The notes under the pieces were generated by a model. That model did no database searches, was not told the origin of the DNA, and saw only the letters and a program-made list of their open reading frames with translations. 64,000 nucleotides of DNA from Symbiodinium microadriaticum (taxonomy: Eukaryota > Sar > Dinophyceae > Suessiales > Symbiodiniaceae). Positions 30,894 to 41,939 of this stretch are shown here, one piece after another; within the stretch, counting starts at the first letter, position 1; each line of letters opens with the position of its first letter. The position numbers and the translations under genes are program-made. The stretch lies in assembly GCA_001939145.1 (NCBI GenBank), contig LSRX01000279.1, positions 443,127 through 507,126 on the forward strand, in the 5' to 3' direction.

Positions 30894-31146
30894 CCGTTCG
30901 CGCGGTGGGGGTCAGTGGGAGGGGATTAGAGGTGGGGAATAGAGGGAATCCGAATAGGAACCTCTGACCGCTTCGGCCAGGGCCGAGGCGAATTTAGAGA
31001 ACTACCCATGTACTATTTGGGTACATGAACCCTTAGGGAGATAGATGAGGGTTCGGGGTTCGCTTCGGGGTCTAGGCCTTGGGCCCTTGGGGTCATAGCC
31101 TACAGGGATAGCATCCGGGGCCTGCTGGTGTTTTCTCAGGTTCGAT

Positions 31147-31258
31147 CCCTAAGGGTCCAAGTACCTAATAAGCGTATACTGTCCCAAGTATTAACCTAGA
31201 TAACTACTATCCGCAACCAAAGTACCCTATTACTGGGTCCTTTGGACCCTTCGGGTAT
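31147..31258. mobile_element. Hairpin element, family I
   Basis: Starts CCCTAAGGGTCCAAGTACCT, ends GGGTCCTTTGGACCC; shares an internal ATCCGCAACCAAAGTA with copies at 59073 and 61303. Confidence 0.75.
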
Positions 31259-31374
31259 TGGCCTCGAAGCTTTTCGAGGTGCTAGGGACTTGCGCTTTAG
31301 GGATTCAGGGTTTACAATGGTTCATGGTGGGTGGTTTTTAGGGTGTTTAGGGTTTTTGGGGGCTGTGGGTTCTG

Positions 31375-31523
31375 ATCTTGTGGTTGCATCGTCAAACTCC
31401 CGAGATTCCTCGAGCCCCAAACTTCCCACAGCCCTGGACCTGAACTGCCGGCGCCCGGCAAAAAACAAGCAACCCGACCAGCCCCAGAGGGCTCCCGAGG
31501 CTCCTACTGCGAGGGTATATTAG
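31375..31523 (+). CDS. Coding-like fragment
   Basis: The open frame reads DLVVASSNSRDSSSPKLPTA, LDLNCRRPAKNKQPDQPQRA and PEAPTARVY before TAG, then TTTAGGG repeats. Polar, disordered composition; family unknown. Confidence 0.35.
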
Positions 31524-31686
31524 CGTTTTAGGGTTTAGGGTTTAGGGGTTTAGGGTTTAGGGTTTAGGGGTGAGTTAAGGTCTATTCCTTAATTAAGGGG
31601 TATTGGGCTCTCTGGGTAATACTACCCCTATAAACCCGAAGCTCTAAACCCCTAAATACACTAAGGAGCCCCCATAATCTTTGCCT

Positions 31687-31812
31687 ACTTGGAGGTCCAT
31701 GGGACTTAGTAACTAGGGTTATAAATGAGGTAACTATAGTTGTAAACCACTCATAACCCCAATTAAGGTAGGTATAACTGTACTTACTAAGTCCCATGAA
31801 CCTCCAAGTATA
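31687..31812. mobile_element. Hairpin element, family F
   Basis: Arms ACTTGGAGGTCCATGGGACT and AGTCCCATGAACCTCCAAGT are almost perfect complements. Confidence 0.9.
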
Positions 31813-32699
31813 GAAACCTACCTATAGTCTCTATCCTATAGTCTCCATTGTAGTAACTGGTTTTAAGGTTAGGATCCCATAATATGAAAGATGGTTAACC
31901 AAAAAAGGAACTACAATGGGGACTATAGTTATAAAGTAGAAGCCAGGAAATTGGAACATCGTTCTCCTCATGCCCCTAAGGTAATGTATAGGCAACCTAG
32001 CATTAGTGATCCTAGATCCATGTTCTATCTTTTTAGGCTTCACTGTAAGACTGACACGGTTTAGAGTTTGGGGGTTTAGGGGTTTAGGGTTTAGGGTGTG
32101 CACCCCCAGAAAGTTGGAACTCTCATTTACGATGATTGATGTGCTAATGTTCTGGCTTCCTACAGTACTTTAGGACAACCCCGAACCCTATTCAAATCAT
32201 GAGGAACCCTATGTTCAGCCTCACATGACACACCGAAACCCTCAACCCGAGACTAAATCCTACAGTCCCTGCTGTCTCACATGTTCTTGCGGGAGAGGAG
32301 AGGAGAGGAGACTGTAGGGGAGGGCCAACATGTGCAAGAGGACCCTAACCCTACATTAATGCAGCCACCAGATCACACCCCAGGTCAGCAGAGATACTTG
32401 GCCGAGCATCAGTCGTTGCCCGAGCATGTAGGGTTGTAGGGATCTGAAAGGGCGAGAGTTTACTCAAAGGTTCATGGGACTCAGTTACTACTGTACTTGT
32501 AAGTCCAAGAATGATTTAGGGTTTAGGGGGGTGCCAGGGTTTGACAGGGGTCCTGCAGTCTCCTTTAATAAAAGAAGAGTCCTAAGCACCCAGGAATCAA
32601 GCATTTTGGTTCAGGGGTTTCGGGGGTTTAGGGGTGGTTTGGGGTTGATATTCTGCATGAGATGACAGCGCCCTCCCCCCCCCCCCGCCGATAGGTGCC

Positions 32700-32951
32700 G
32701 TGGCTAAAGGCGAGCCTCTTGGTCCGGGAAAAGGCCTGCTAGATCAGCACGACGGCTGGGTGCCACACGAGGAGTGGCCCCTGCAAAGCTAAGACAGGGA
32801 TAGCGTGCTAGTGAGGACACTGAACGAGCTAGCGTACCGGGAGCACGACTTCGTGGTGGCTGGCGAGGTCCACGACCTCGACTGGGTCCAGAGGCTAACG
32901 GCAGAGGATATCGTCCAGGTCGGCAAGAAGTCGGATAGGGCCGGGGTTTAA
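32700..32951 (+). pseudogene. Gene fragment with one in-frame stop
   Basis: The plus frame reads VAKGEPLGPGKGLLDQHDGW, VPHEEWPLQS, a TAA at 32790, then DRDSVLVRTLNELAYREHDF, VVAGEVHDLDWVQRLTAEDI and VQVGKKSDR before TAA. Apart from the one stop, 83 codons are strongly protein-like with G-rich first codon positions. It could be a pseudogene, or two exons with the stop in an intron. No domain recognised. Confidence 0.45.
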
Positions 32952-33839
32952 GGACTAGAATTCTCAATAGGTCACAAACCCTGAAACCCAAACCCCGGAA
33001 CCCAGTAAATGTGATCATCAGGTGCTTGACCTCTTATGTAAGGAAGGGGGTAGACATTATTTATTCGGGGGGGGTCTAGTTGGTGCTGATGGATTTGGTT
33101 TTAGGATGACTGTTGAGGACGAAGGAGAAGACTGCGTGGTTGGTTACTAGGTTCCCGGTCTGTTTAGTTTTGCGGCACCTCTTTCCATAGTTCCATTATA
33201 ACCCTAAACCCCTAAACCCTAAACCCATAAACCCTAAGCCCTAAACTTGTCGCATGACGACATAAAGACTTCCGGGTTTCTTGCACACCATATTTTGAAG
33301 CTCTGCACAGCGAGTTCTCGAACATGCTTTGTCCGGCAGCCGTCGGTAACATAGGGGCCTTTAATGATCAGAACAGGATATTGGGGTGTACTATACGTCA
33401 TCGTTCTTTTATATAAGAGGGACCTTAAAGGTTGACTACCAGTGGTTAGTAGTAATTAATTATTCCGAACCCCTAGACCATAGAACCAGAAACCCGAAGC
33501 CCTAAACCCTAAGCCCTTAAACCCCTAAACTCGACACCGTAACAGCTGCTCAACAGTAAACTTCCTGAACAGCGCAGGAGATTCCCCGTCACATCTTTTC
33601 CGACTGTTCGGTTTAGAGTTTAAGGTTTTATTGCTTTAAGCTTTAGGGTTTAGAGTTTGTCATCAACTGAATTTCAGGGCTATGGGGGTTTTGGGCTTTA
33701 GAGTTCAGGGTTTAGAGTCTAGGTTGCAGAGTTTAGTGTACAGAGTTTGGTTTTTTGGGCAGGTTTTAGGGTGTAGGGTTTGGGATGGTAGTTTGTAGCA
33801 ACACTATACCCTAAACCCCAAACCCATAAACCCTAAAAG

Positions 33840-34085
33840 GTGTTGGGTTTAGGGTTTGGGGTAGTTCAGGGGCCTGAGCTCGTGTATAATCTTATTCCTG
33901 AGAGGCCCCTCCTTAGAACCATAGTGCCAGATGCCCCAGGCCCCCTTGACTGTATTCAGGCTTTTATGTATATAAGGCAGTTTGCAAAACTCTCCGGCAC
34001 CAACACAGAAGCCAGCACAATCCTCAAAATCTGGAGGTAGAACATGGACGTTAACTGTAAGCCCCTCGGGCCGAAGCACCAAGCT
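33840..34085. CDS. Coding-like island, strand unclear
   Basis: Plus: LVYNLIPERPLLRTIVPDAP, GPLDCIQAFMYIRQFAKLSG (stop 34038-34040). Minus: VNVHVLPPDFEDCAGFCVGA, GEFCKLPYIHKSLNTVKGAW. Both are plausible and at most one is real. Confidence 0.25.
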
Positions 34086-34383
34086 TTAAATCCCCGAGCC
34101 CAAAGCTCTTGAGCCAACCGGAATTCCCGGAATTCTATACCCAACCCTAAGCCCTGAACCCCAAAGCCTAAGGGCCTAAGTCCCAAAACACAAGATATTT
34201 AACCGAGATCACCCCCATCAACGCAGAACCCTCGACCACCTAACAGCCGACACCCTACAACCCTAAAGCCCTAAACCTCTCAAGCCCTAACCCCTTAAAG
34301 CCCTACAGCCCTCAAGCCCTAAACTCACACACACAGACACACAACCCTAAACCCTAAACCCTAAATCTCCCACCCCCCCCNAA

Positions 34384-34536
34384 AAAAAACGAACAGAGAG
34401 ATCCAGGCCTCATTTGCTGCGAGAGCCCGACTCTGAGCCATCAAGCAGCTCGGAGCACGGATCTCTGGGTTCTCGTGAAGGGGCTCCTTTGAAGGGGTCT
34501 ATAAGAGTCTACAAGGGTTTAGGGTTTGTGGTTTAG
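34384..34536 (+). CDS. Coding-like fragment
   Basis: Following poly-C, N and poly-A, the frame reads KRTERSRPHLLREPDSEPSS, SSEHGSLGSREGAPLKGSIR and ends in TTTAGGG repeats. The Ser/Glu/Pro composition suggests a disordered region. Confidence 0.3.
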   Translation, partial: KKRTERSRPHLLREPDSEPSSSSEHGSLGSREGAPLKGSIRVYKGLGFVV

Positions 34537-34756
34537 GATTCGGGTTTTGTTGAAAGGGGTCTCTTAGGGTTTATGGTTTAGGGTTCAGGGTTTAGGGTTT
34601 CAGGGGCTAGAAGGGTTGTATAGGGGTCTATGAGGCATCTATGGGGGTTTAGGGGTTCAGGGTTTCGGTTGTAGGGTTCCTCAAAAGGCTCCTTAAAGGG
34701 TGCTATAAGGGATCTATAGCTTCGCGGTTTAAGTTCAAGGGTTCGGGTTTAGGGTT

Positions 34757-34810
34757 CAGCAGTACCCGTTTCCCATTTTTTCTTTTTGGGCTCTATGGGT
34801 AAAACCTAAT
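34757..34810. mobile_element. Hairpin element, family L, partial
   Basis: CAGCAGTACCCGTTTCCCAT and TTTTTCTTTTTGGGCTC match intron 1 of the RCC1-like gene (46526-46643). The right arm is replaced by CCCTAAA repeats. Confidence 0.6.
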
Positions 34811-35155
34811 AGCCCTAAACCCTAAACCCTAAACCCTAAACCCTTATCATTAAGGGCCTACTGGGGAACCGAGTTGCTGTTGTCATTTGTTTAGTAGTTG
34901 TACTTTGGGTACTGGCCCCACTGGTGGACAGTATATATGTATAGCTTTAACATGACCCCTAATATGGACTGCTACAGGGTGGGGGCAGTGCACAAGCTTC
35001 AATTCAGTTTTACCTGGACTCTATTTTCCCTTCCTGTCTCGGGTTCACGGATATGACTTCCTTATATGAGTCCTGAAATAGTGTAGCTGGTTTGGGGTCC
35101 AGGTAGGGTTTAGGCCAAAGTTTAGGCGAAAGGGTTTAGGTTATAGGCTTTAGGG

Positions 35156-35317
35156 TCCGAGGGTTTTGCTCAGTTAGAATTTCCGCATGTGGGCTCTTTT
35201 TTTGTAGAGTTTCTGTTGTCCGCTTTTGGATGCATAGGGGCTGCAGGGAGCTTATCTTGGGATGTTAAGACGGGCTTTCTAGTTGTTGGTATCCGTTTTC
35301 CACATGCCTTGAAATAA
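35156..35317 (+). CDS. Coding-like fragment with hydrophobic segment
   Basis: This 53-codon frame reads FAQLEFPHVGSFFVEFLLSA, FGCIGAAGSLSWDVKTGFLV and VGIRFPHALK before TAA. The middle could span a membrane once. The hairpin element at 35319 starts right after it. Confidence 0.3.
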   Translation, partial: SEGFAQLEFPHVGSFFVEFLLSAFGCIGAAGSLSWDVKTGFLVVGIRFPHALK

Positions 35318-35318
35318 T

Positions 35319-35436
35319 CCCAAAGGGCCAAAGGGCCAAAGTACTCATGTAGAGGAATGTAGAGTTTCTATGTTAGGAATCCTTATTCTGGTTTGGGAAA
35401 GTATCCCCCCCATAACAGTACCTAGGACCCTTTGGG
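35319..35436. mobile_element. Hairpin element, family E
   Basis: CCCAAAGGGCCAAAGGGCC at the left pairs with CCTAGGACCCTTTGGG at the right, with CTGGTTTGGGAAAGTATCCC inside. Confidence 0.8.
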
Positions 35437-35702
35437 AACAAACATGCTTCGCAGGGTTAGTTTAGGGTCTCGTACGGCTGAGACTACCATCTCTCGAGTC
35501 TTGACTAAGGGCTTTCGCTGAGGGTCTTATGGGTTTAGGGTTCAGGGTCTAGGGTTTGGGGTCCAGGGTTCAGGGTTTAGGGCACACTGCGCTAAATCAG
35601 AGGGATTTTTGGGCAAGGACTATCTAGACTACACTTCAAGCCCCATGCCCTGGCTGCAATTCCCCAAGCGCGACTCTCCAACACGAAAGCCCCCAAACCC
35701 TT

Positions 35703-35843
35703 GCTTGGAGTGTCACGGGACTTAGCAGGTAGGGTTATAATTTATACCTACCTTAACTGGGGTCCTACCTTAACTGGGGTTATAAGAAGTCCGAAATATA
35801 GTTACATATAATTATATACTAAGTCTCATGAACCTTTCAGTAT
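35703..35843. mobile_element. Hairpin element, family F
   Basis: Left GCTTGGAGTGTCACGGGACT, right AAGTCTCATGAACCTTTCAG. A 21-bp internal segment (TACCTTAACTGGGGT) is duplicated in tandem. The island just left (35593-35702) is open on the plus strand (LSRLHFKPHALAAIPQARLS). Confidence 0.75.
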
Positions 35844-36139
35844 TCCCTCAACCAGGGCTTTATATGTAAGCGCTTTTTAAACTCGTTTCTGGCAGGCTCC
35901 ATCTTGGTTCTGTGCTGCTTCATGGTGTCGACGACTTAGGATAGCAGGACGCGATTTGAAAGAAATACCTGCTCATAATGGAACCCACGGCCATGATGTG
36001 CCCTATAAAGGGTCGATTCAGGGGGCCATTAGGGCTTATTGTTAAGGGCACAAGGAAAGATGTACCTGTGTAGTCTGAGCTTCGGTTCGCCTTACAAGGC
36101 GTTCCAGCACTTTCGGGCCAAATATGCAGATTATACGGG

Positions 36140-36294
36140 GCATTACTCCTTACTTGAGGGATTTCTGGAAGATCTGCGATCTTGCTGATCCGAGGCGAGG
36201 CGCCCTCAGCACCCTCGGCACCCTCGGCGCCCTCGGCCGCAGCGGCGCCCGCAGCACCTTGTGAGGCTGCTGATGCCGAGGCGGAAGAGATCAC
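36140..36294 (-). CDS. Ala/Glu/Gly-rich coding-like exon
   Basis: The minus strand reads MISSASASAASQGAAGAAAA, then four EGA units and ASPRISKIADLPEIPQ up to a CAA/GTAAGG donor. Low complexity, encoded by GCC/CTCGG repeats; unrecognised. Confidence 0.35.
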
Positions 36295-36299
36295 CAGGC

Positions 36300-37500
36300 C
36301 AGGGTGGTTTAGGGGGTTGCTTTAGGTTGCTGTAGGCTTCTATGAGTGGCTCTATATGGGATCTACGGCGGCTTAGGGCCTAACTAGGGTGTAGGGCTTT
36401 GGTTTAGGGTCTGGGGTTAGTCTATATATGTTTGGTATGTTCCTTAAGCCCTGAACCTTAATACCCCAAACCCTTAACCCAAATACCCTTAACCCTTAGA
36501 CCTAAAACCCTATAAACCCTAAGCCCAAAAACTCTACCGCCCTAAACCCTACACCCTAAATACTAAACCCTACACCCTACGGCCTAACCCCCTAAGCGCT
36601 TGCGGCTTTTGCCCTACTTGTTCAAGGGTTCTGGAGTCTCTGGGAGCTTGAGTCTTCACTCCCGCTACAGAGTTCTCAAGTAGGGTTTATGGTTTAGAGG
36701 TTTTAGGGTTTAAGGGGTTTAAGTTTAGGGTTTAAGTTTTCAATTAGGGTTTGCGGTTGATGGTATAAATCCTGCATTACTCACAAGAAGGAATATACCC
36801 TAGTTCCCATAGTTTAGGGTCCTTAGGGTAATGCAGGATTTATATCATCAACCGTAGTGTTTAAGGTTAGGGCTTCGGGTTAATTACACATGAGGTGCCA
36901 GGGTTCTGAGACGGTGATTCTCCGAACGCAGAAAGCTCTGAAATTGTAGCTTCATTGTCCTTGTAAAGTACACCGTTATTCTCTGCGCCACCTGCCCCCT
37001 TTTGCACCTTGTTTTATGTTGCGACGCTGCCGCTGCAAATCCATTGCATCTCGAATATGTTATGACAAATGGTTTTGCAGGGTTATTGTTCCAAGCCCTG
37101 TCGGCCATAAGGTGGAGATGGCTGCCCGAGTGCAATCGTTAAGACGTCCGAAAGGATTTAGTTTAATGCCAGGTGGTGGAGGGAGTGGCAATGTATAGGT
37201 GGCAGCAAGTTGGTGATGACATACGATCAGGGTCCATGTGCAGGTATTGTATATACTGCGTTCCTAAAGTACCTATATAAGAATCCCGTGAAGGCCAAAG
37301 AAATATTGAACCCTCAACCCCAAACCTCAGACCCTAAACCTTAAATCCTAAACCCTTAACCCTTAGACCCTAAACCCTAAACTCTGTGACTCTATATATG
37401 AGAACCCGAAGGCTGCTACGGAACCCTTACAGGGTAATTACCCCTTAGCATGGGTTTCAAAGTGTTAGGGTTTAGGGTTTAGGGTTTAGGGGTTTGGTTT
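36300..37500. repeat. Telomere-motif mosaic
   Basis: CCCTAAA-type at 36450-36590 and 37315-37385; TTTAGGG-type at 36685-36755 and 37465-37490. The unique piece 36890-37195 is open on both strands (minus: DRAWNNNPAKPFVITYSRCN), with no way to choose. Confidence 0.7.
36754..36854. mobile_element. Hairpin element, family G
   Basis: CGGTTGATGGTATAAATCCT and AGGATTTATATCATCAACCG are near-perfect inverted ends. Confidence 0.9.
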
Positions 37501-37505
37501 TAGCT

Positions 37506-37676
37506 AACGCGCGCCTTCATGACCATGGGGTTTTGGCAGGTTTTGCAGGTTTAGGGCTTCGCTGGTTTGGGGAGTCGGGTGGGGTGGGCTGGAGTGGGAT
37601 GCGGTGGGGTGGGGTGGAGGGGGTAAGAACGTCCACTTCGCCGCCATCCTCGTGAAAATGATCAACATGCAGGCCG

Positions 37677-37711
<35 letters not shown>

Positions 37712-38189
37712 GTCATCGTCATCATCATCATCATCATCATCGTCATCATCATCATCATCATCTCCGTGCTTCGACACACAAAAGCCTTGGAGGAACAGTA
37801 TTTTCACATCATCAACACGTGCATCATCATCAGGATCATGATCATCATCATGACCATTGTAATCATCGCTTCTCTTTAAATGTTCCGTTTCAACACTCCG
37901 CAGTAGCTGTTGACGGACCTTAGTCGGTTGGCAGACGCCAAGACCAAGAACAAATTTGTGAAAAAAAGAGGCCGGCTGAACAATTCGCATTCGGATGGTT
38001 AGAAATCTCCCATTGGGCCGGTGAGTTCGTGCTTCGACACACAATACCCTGGTAAAACCGGTACTTTGAACACATCCAAGACAAACCTTTTCGTCGAAAA
38101 AATGCAGACAACCCCACGTCGGCAGCATATTTGCAACTCTTACGCACCATGCACAGCGGCAAAGCCCCTTGCTCATGAAGGCGCGCGTT
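37506..38189. mobile_element. 684-bp segment bounded by inverted repeats
   Basis: AACGCGCGCCTTCATGA (37506-37522) and its exact complement (38173-38189) flank a segment holding an ATC microsatellite and two copies of GTGCTTCGACACACA (about 37766 and 38028). The arms extend about 15 bp further inward with mismatches. The minus strand is open across it (CMVRKSCKYAADVGLSAFF at one end, a poly-Asp run in the middle). No transposase. Confidence 0.5.
37674..37762. repeat. ATC trinucleotide microsatellite
   Basis: About 28 ATC/GTC units; gives poly-Asp, poly-Ile and poly-Met frames. Confidence 0.95.
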
Positions 38190-38309
38190 GCTTTTGCGCT
38201 GGCATTTTTGGCTTCGTAAGAGGAAATGTTTGCTCAGGAGCTTTTCCACGTTACGATAGTCGCGAACTTTGAACGCCCAAAATACCAAACCCGAAACCTA
38301 AGCCCTAAA

Positions 38310-38399
38310 TCCGAAGAAAGCTACACCCGAAGCCTTCACCCTGCATCCCCCTTCAAAGCCGAATCCCGGGACAGGAAGATGAAGCAGCTCGGCTTGTGA
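38310..38399 (+). CDS. Exon-sized coding-like island
   Basis: Reads SEESYTRSLHPASPFKAESR then DRKMKQLGL and TGA; preceded by CCCTAAAT-type motifs. Confidence 0.25.
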   Translation, partial: SEESYTRSLHPASPFKAESRDRKMKQLGL

Positions 38400-38522
38400 C
38401 GACGGGGTTGACAAAGTTGAAAGGTTGGGGGTTTAGGGTTTAGGAGGCTTTGGTGGCCATACAACTTTTAGGCCTTGGGTTGAGGGTTTACTTTGATGAC
38501 TCCCCCAAATCTACTTACACAG

Positions 38523-38571
38523 GGTCCGTGCAAATACTACAACAGGATGCCTCAAGAAGATCCTGCAAAAG
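38523..38571 (+). CDS. Candidate 49-bp internal exon with both splice sites
   Basis: The acceptor CTACTTACACAG is followed by an open stretch reading GPCKYYNRMPQEDPAK and then the canonical donor AAAAG/GTAGGT. It is one of the few islands with a strong signal on both sides. Neighbouring exons were not found. Confidence 0.35.
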
Positions 38572-38639
38572 GTAGGTCATGATCCGGTAGCATGGTAGGC
38601 CTCAGAAAGACGACAAGAGGAATGCGATAGAAGTGCGAA

Positions 38640-39300
38640 GCTGGGCTCTGTTTAGGGTTCGGCGGCCACCAGGGGTTCACGGTGTTGGGGCGTCACGGGT
38701 TTCAGGGTTTTTAGAGTTTTTAGGGGTTTAGGGTTTAGGGCTTTTAGGGGTTTAGGGTTTAGGGTTTCAGGGTTTAGGGTTTTTAGGGTTTGGGCGGTGG
38801 TTTCTAGTATAGGGTTTAGGATTTAGGGCTCTGTGTCCTTGTAGAGCTCACCCGAAGACGTGAATCAAAACAGGCCCTCCCTGTCCGTTTCAGGGTTCAG
38901 GGTTTACGATCTACCACCACCTTCCGAAATCCCTAAGGGATTGGTCTGGGTAGTCCACGCACTCTTAGTAGGGTTGAAGATTTAGGATTCAGGGTGTTGC
39001 CCCAGTTGAGTCGGTACCGCTGCAAAAAAATCTACCGCAGTCAGTAGCCTTGGGGTTTAGGGTTCTACCGAAGTCAGGGCAAGATGCCCCACACCTCAGG
39101 CTTGAAGGCAGAAGTAAGTCTGAAGTGTGTTGCCTTCCGGACCTTTGCTTGTCCTTCCTAAAGCCTCCTGCCCTGAGACCCTGAGCCCCACCCAGACATG
39201 GAAACCCCAAATCCCTGAGCTCCAAAACCTCCGAATCCCAAAAACCTTCCATGGCCAGCCCGGGAAAGCTCCGGACCCTCCGTCCATCCTATCCTACAGC
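38640..39300. repeat. TTTAGGG-type block and unique stretch
   Basis: 38640-38830 is dense TTTAGGG-type sequence. 38990-39290 is open on both strands without recognisable content. Confidence 0.7.
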
Positions 39301-39409
39301 CCAGAGAGCCCAATACCCCTTAATTAAGGAATACAGCCTTAAATCATGGGGGCCTTAATATTATGATTTAAGGTATATTCCTTAATTAAGGGGCATTGGG
39401 CTCTCTGGG
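39300..39409. mobile_element. Hairpin element, family B
   Basis: CCCAGAGAGCCCAATACCCC and GGGGCATTGGGCTCTCTGGG with CTTAATTAAGGAATA on both sides; near-perfect. Confidence 0.9.
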
Positions 39410-41178
39410 AGGTGGTTCAGGGTTCAAGGTTTCAGGTTCAGCCCTCTTCTCCCCTACGCGATAGCCAGTGTCAGGTTTTCAGTTATCCATTCATTTCGGA
39501 CCTTGCGCCATTATACAAGCATTACCAAAACAATTCCCTCGGGTGCCTTCATATATACAACCATGCTATCACTATCACACCATATAGCCGAAACCCCAAT
39601 CCAAGTATTGATGCCAAGATCTTACCCATAATTAGTTCTTGGTGTGGGATGACGGATTGCCGGCAGAAGTCAGGGACTGTGGGCTTGTCAGGGCCATACA
39701 GGGGAGAGGGATTCAAGGCTTTAGGGGTTATCAGGATTCAAAACGGAGGCGCCTTAGTGTCGGAATAAGGTTTTGGGGTATTGTGATTTAATATAGAGTG
39801 AAGATAGTACGGAACCCAAAGGAATAATCTCATTAGTTATGCAGACTGACATACTAGGCTTGGGGCAATTGAGTGCTACGACAGCTAGATGTAGATTGAG
39901 TGCTTTGACCGATTGCTACCATTTGTAGCGGGTAGTACCCCCCCCCCCCTCCGCTACCCCCAAGCCCCAAGTCCCGAACTCGAACTGGAGCCCTGCCCCA
40001 ACCGGAACCGGTTCTGGTTCGGGTTCGGGGAGGGGCGGGGCACTTACTGTCATGATTGGAACTAGTTGTGGGCCCAGGCACATCAGTACCTGGAACGGAG
40101 CCTGGTGCTGAGCTATGAGGGTTTAGGGTTTAGCGGTACAGGGTTTAGGGTTTAGGGTTCAGGTGCTTAGGGAAAATTTTGGGCTTCAGGGAAATTAGCA
40201 TTATGAAATACCCTAAACCCTAAACCCGAAACCCTTAGTAAGGGGTTTAGGGTTTAAGAGCCCCAAAACCGCCCAAAGCCTCAAACCATGAGAATGGGCC
40301 TCGTTTCGGGGTTTAGGGTTCCTGAGTAAACCCTAAACCCTATAAAGCATACTGTTCCCGAGATTGTGGCGGCTCCTTACTGTATTTAGGGGTTTAGAGT
40401 TTAGGGTTTAGGGGTAGCCATACCCAGAGAGCCCAATACCCATTAATTAAGGAATATACCTTAAATCATGATATTAAGGCTCTTTAATTTAGGGTATATG
40501 CCTTGATTAAGGGGTATTGGGCTCTCTGTGTATTCCCCCAAGCCTTCTTCGAATTATCAAGGTCACTATATCACTATGTTCTTGCAGCTGTAAGACCAGA
40601 ATACTCTGCAAAGCTATAAATCCAAAGTCTGGAGTTTAGGGTATAGGGTTTAGTGGTCAGGGGCTTAGGATTAGTGCTTTAGGGTTTAGGGGTTTAGGGT
40701 TTAAAGGTTGAGGGTTGAACGCAAATGTAGGGTGCGCACTGTACACTCTGGAACACTGCGCTGAAACCTCTGATGCGATAGACGCCTAAGCGCAAGGTTT
40801 CAACATGCCAGGACAAATCACAAAGCACTCAGGAAGGACATCTTAAAGCCTTGCGCTGTAAGGCCTAAACTTGGGGTTTGGTGTTTGGGATCTTGTAGGG
40901 GCTTTAAGCCCTAAAATCACGAGGCTCTTGCGCAAACCTCAGAACCTAAACCATCTTACTGGTCAGAGTTTTTAAGGTCTAGGGTGTTTGCCAGAACCCT
41001 ACACCTGAAACCTTAAATCATGAAGCGCGACCTCTACACTAGTCGAGCTTTTCGGATCTCGGAGTTGCGTCGTCGTGGGCTTCCATTGCGAATGTGGATT
41101 TAAAGGGGAATCGCGGCTGCGGCCTAAACCCCAAACCCTAAACCCTAAACGCGAAGCTTTGAACCCGAGCCCTAACCC
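39410..41178. repeat. Unique stretch then telomere-motif mosaic
   Basis: 39410-40100 is mostly unique (plus frame to 39768 open, unrecognised; poly-C at 39939). 40115-40410 and 40630-40720 hold TTTAGGG/CCCTAAA motifs; 40740-41160 is unique with no gene seen. Confidence 0.65.
40422..40532. mobile_element. Hairpin element, family B
   Basis: TACCCAGAGAGCCCAATACC and GGTATTGGGCTCTCTGTGTA; other copies 39300, 50657 and a right half at 31574. Confidence 0.9.
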
Positions 41179-41273
41179 TAATATTGGGGCCTAAATAATT
41201 ACCTATACTCTTGTGAGGGTTCCATTTTAAAATACCCCAGAACCCCCGTTCTGATTATTGAGGCTTCTACATA
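41179..41273. mobile_element. Hairpin element, family P
   Basis: TAATATTGGGGCCTAAATAA and CTGATTATTGAGGCTTCTAC match the 22040 copy. Confidence 0.6.
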
Positions 41274-41357
41274 AAAATCCTAGTTCGTGAATCTTCTTTG
41301 GGCCCAGGCCATAACCGACAAGTACTACTGGTCACAGTCGCTGCAAGAGGCTGGCTG

Positions 41358-41471
41358 TTACCCTAAGGGTCCATGTGCCCAAATAGTATATACATTGGCC
41401 TTAAAGTAGACCCTATATAGGTACATTGGGGCCGAAGTATATACTATTTGGGCACATGGACCCTTAGGGTT
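41358..41471. mobile_element. Hairpin element, family D
   Basis: TTACCCTAAGGGTCCATGTG and GGCACATGGACCCTTAGGGT; arms of about 45 bp pair with few mismatches. Confidence 0.9.
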
Positions 41472-41714
41472 AGAGCTTGGCAGCCATTGGGGCTTGGCTT
41501 GGGGTGGAAGTAGGGCCGAAGTTTAGGTAGGGCCGAAGTTGAAGTAGGGCCGAAGTTCAGGTGTCTTATGATCCGGGTAGGTTGGCAAATAATTCGGTTA
41601 TCAATATGAGTACTCGTAGACCCCATGGGGAGCAAAAAACAGCTCGTCGCAAGGCAGTAGGCTTGATTTTGGAATTAGAACCCACCATAAGCCCTACCTA
41701 CACCCTGAACCCTT

Positions 41715-41823
41715 GCCTAAAGGGTCCTGTGTACTGTTATGTTGGATACTTCCCCAAATCATACTAGCAATTCCTAATCTAGAAATCCTACATTCTACTA
41801 CATACTGTACTTCTGGAGCCTTT
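41715..41823. mobile_element. Hairpin element, family E
   Basis: GCCTAAAGGGTCCTGTGTAC at the left and TACTTCTGGAGCC at the right, with CCCCAAATCATACTAGCAAT inside. Confidence 0.6.
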
Positions 41824-41939
41824 GAGTTTAGGGTTTAGGGCCTTTAGGGGTTTAGGGGCTCAGAGGTTTAACTCATCCTTAGCCATGCCTATATAGTTCG
41901 GCTCCGAGACTGGGTTATCAGAGTCGGCTACCGTCAAAA

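Larger units (their letters stand above)
31524..33840. repeat. Telomere-motif mosaic
   Basis: TTTAGGG-type at 31528-31570 and 32060-32095, CCCTAAA-type at 33200-33240 and 33490-33525. A right half of hairpin family B is at 31574-31618 and a left half of family F at 32462-32505. Short plus frames at 33064-33150 (ADGFGFRMTVEDEGEDCVVG) and 33247-33354 (LSHDDIKTSGFLAHHILKLC) are possible scraps. Confidence 0.75.

Noticed and set aside
37517..38176. 219-codon minus frame with a poly-Asp tract
   Set aside because: Its length comes largely from the ATC microsatellite; overlapping frames on both strands are equally open. Described as a repeat-bounded segment instead.
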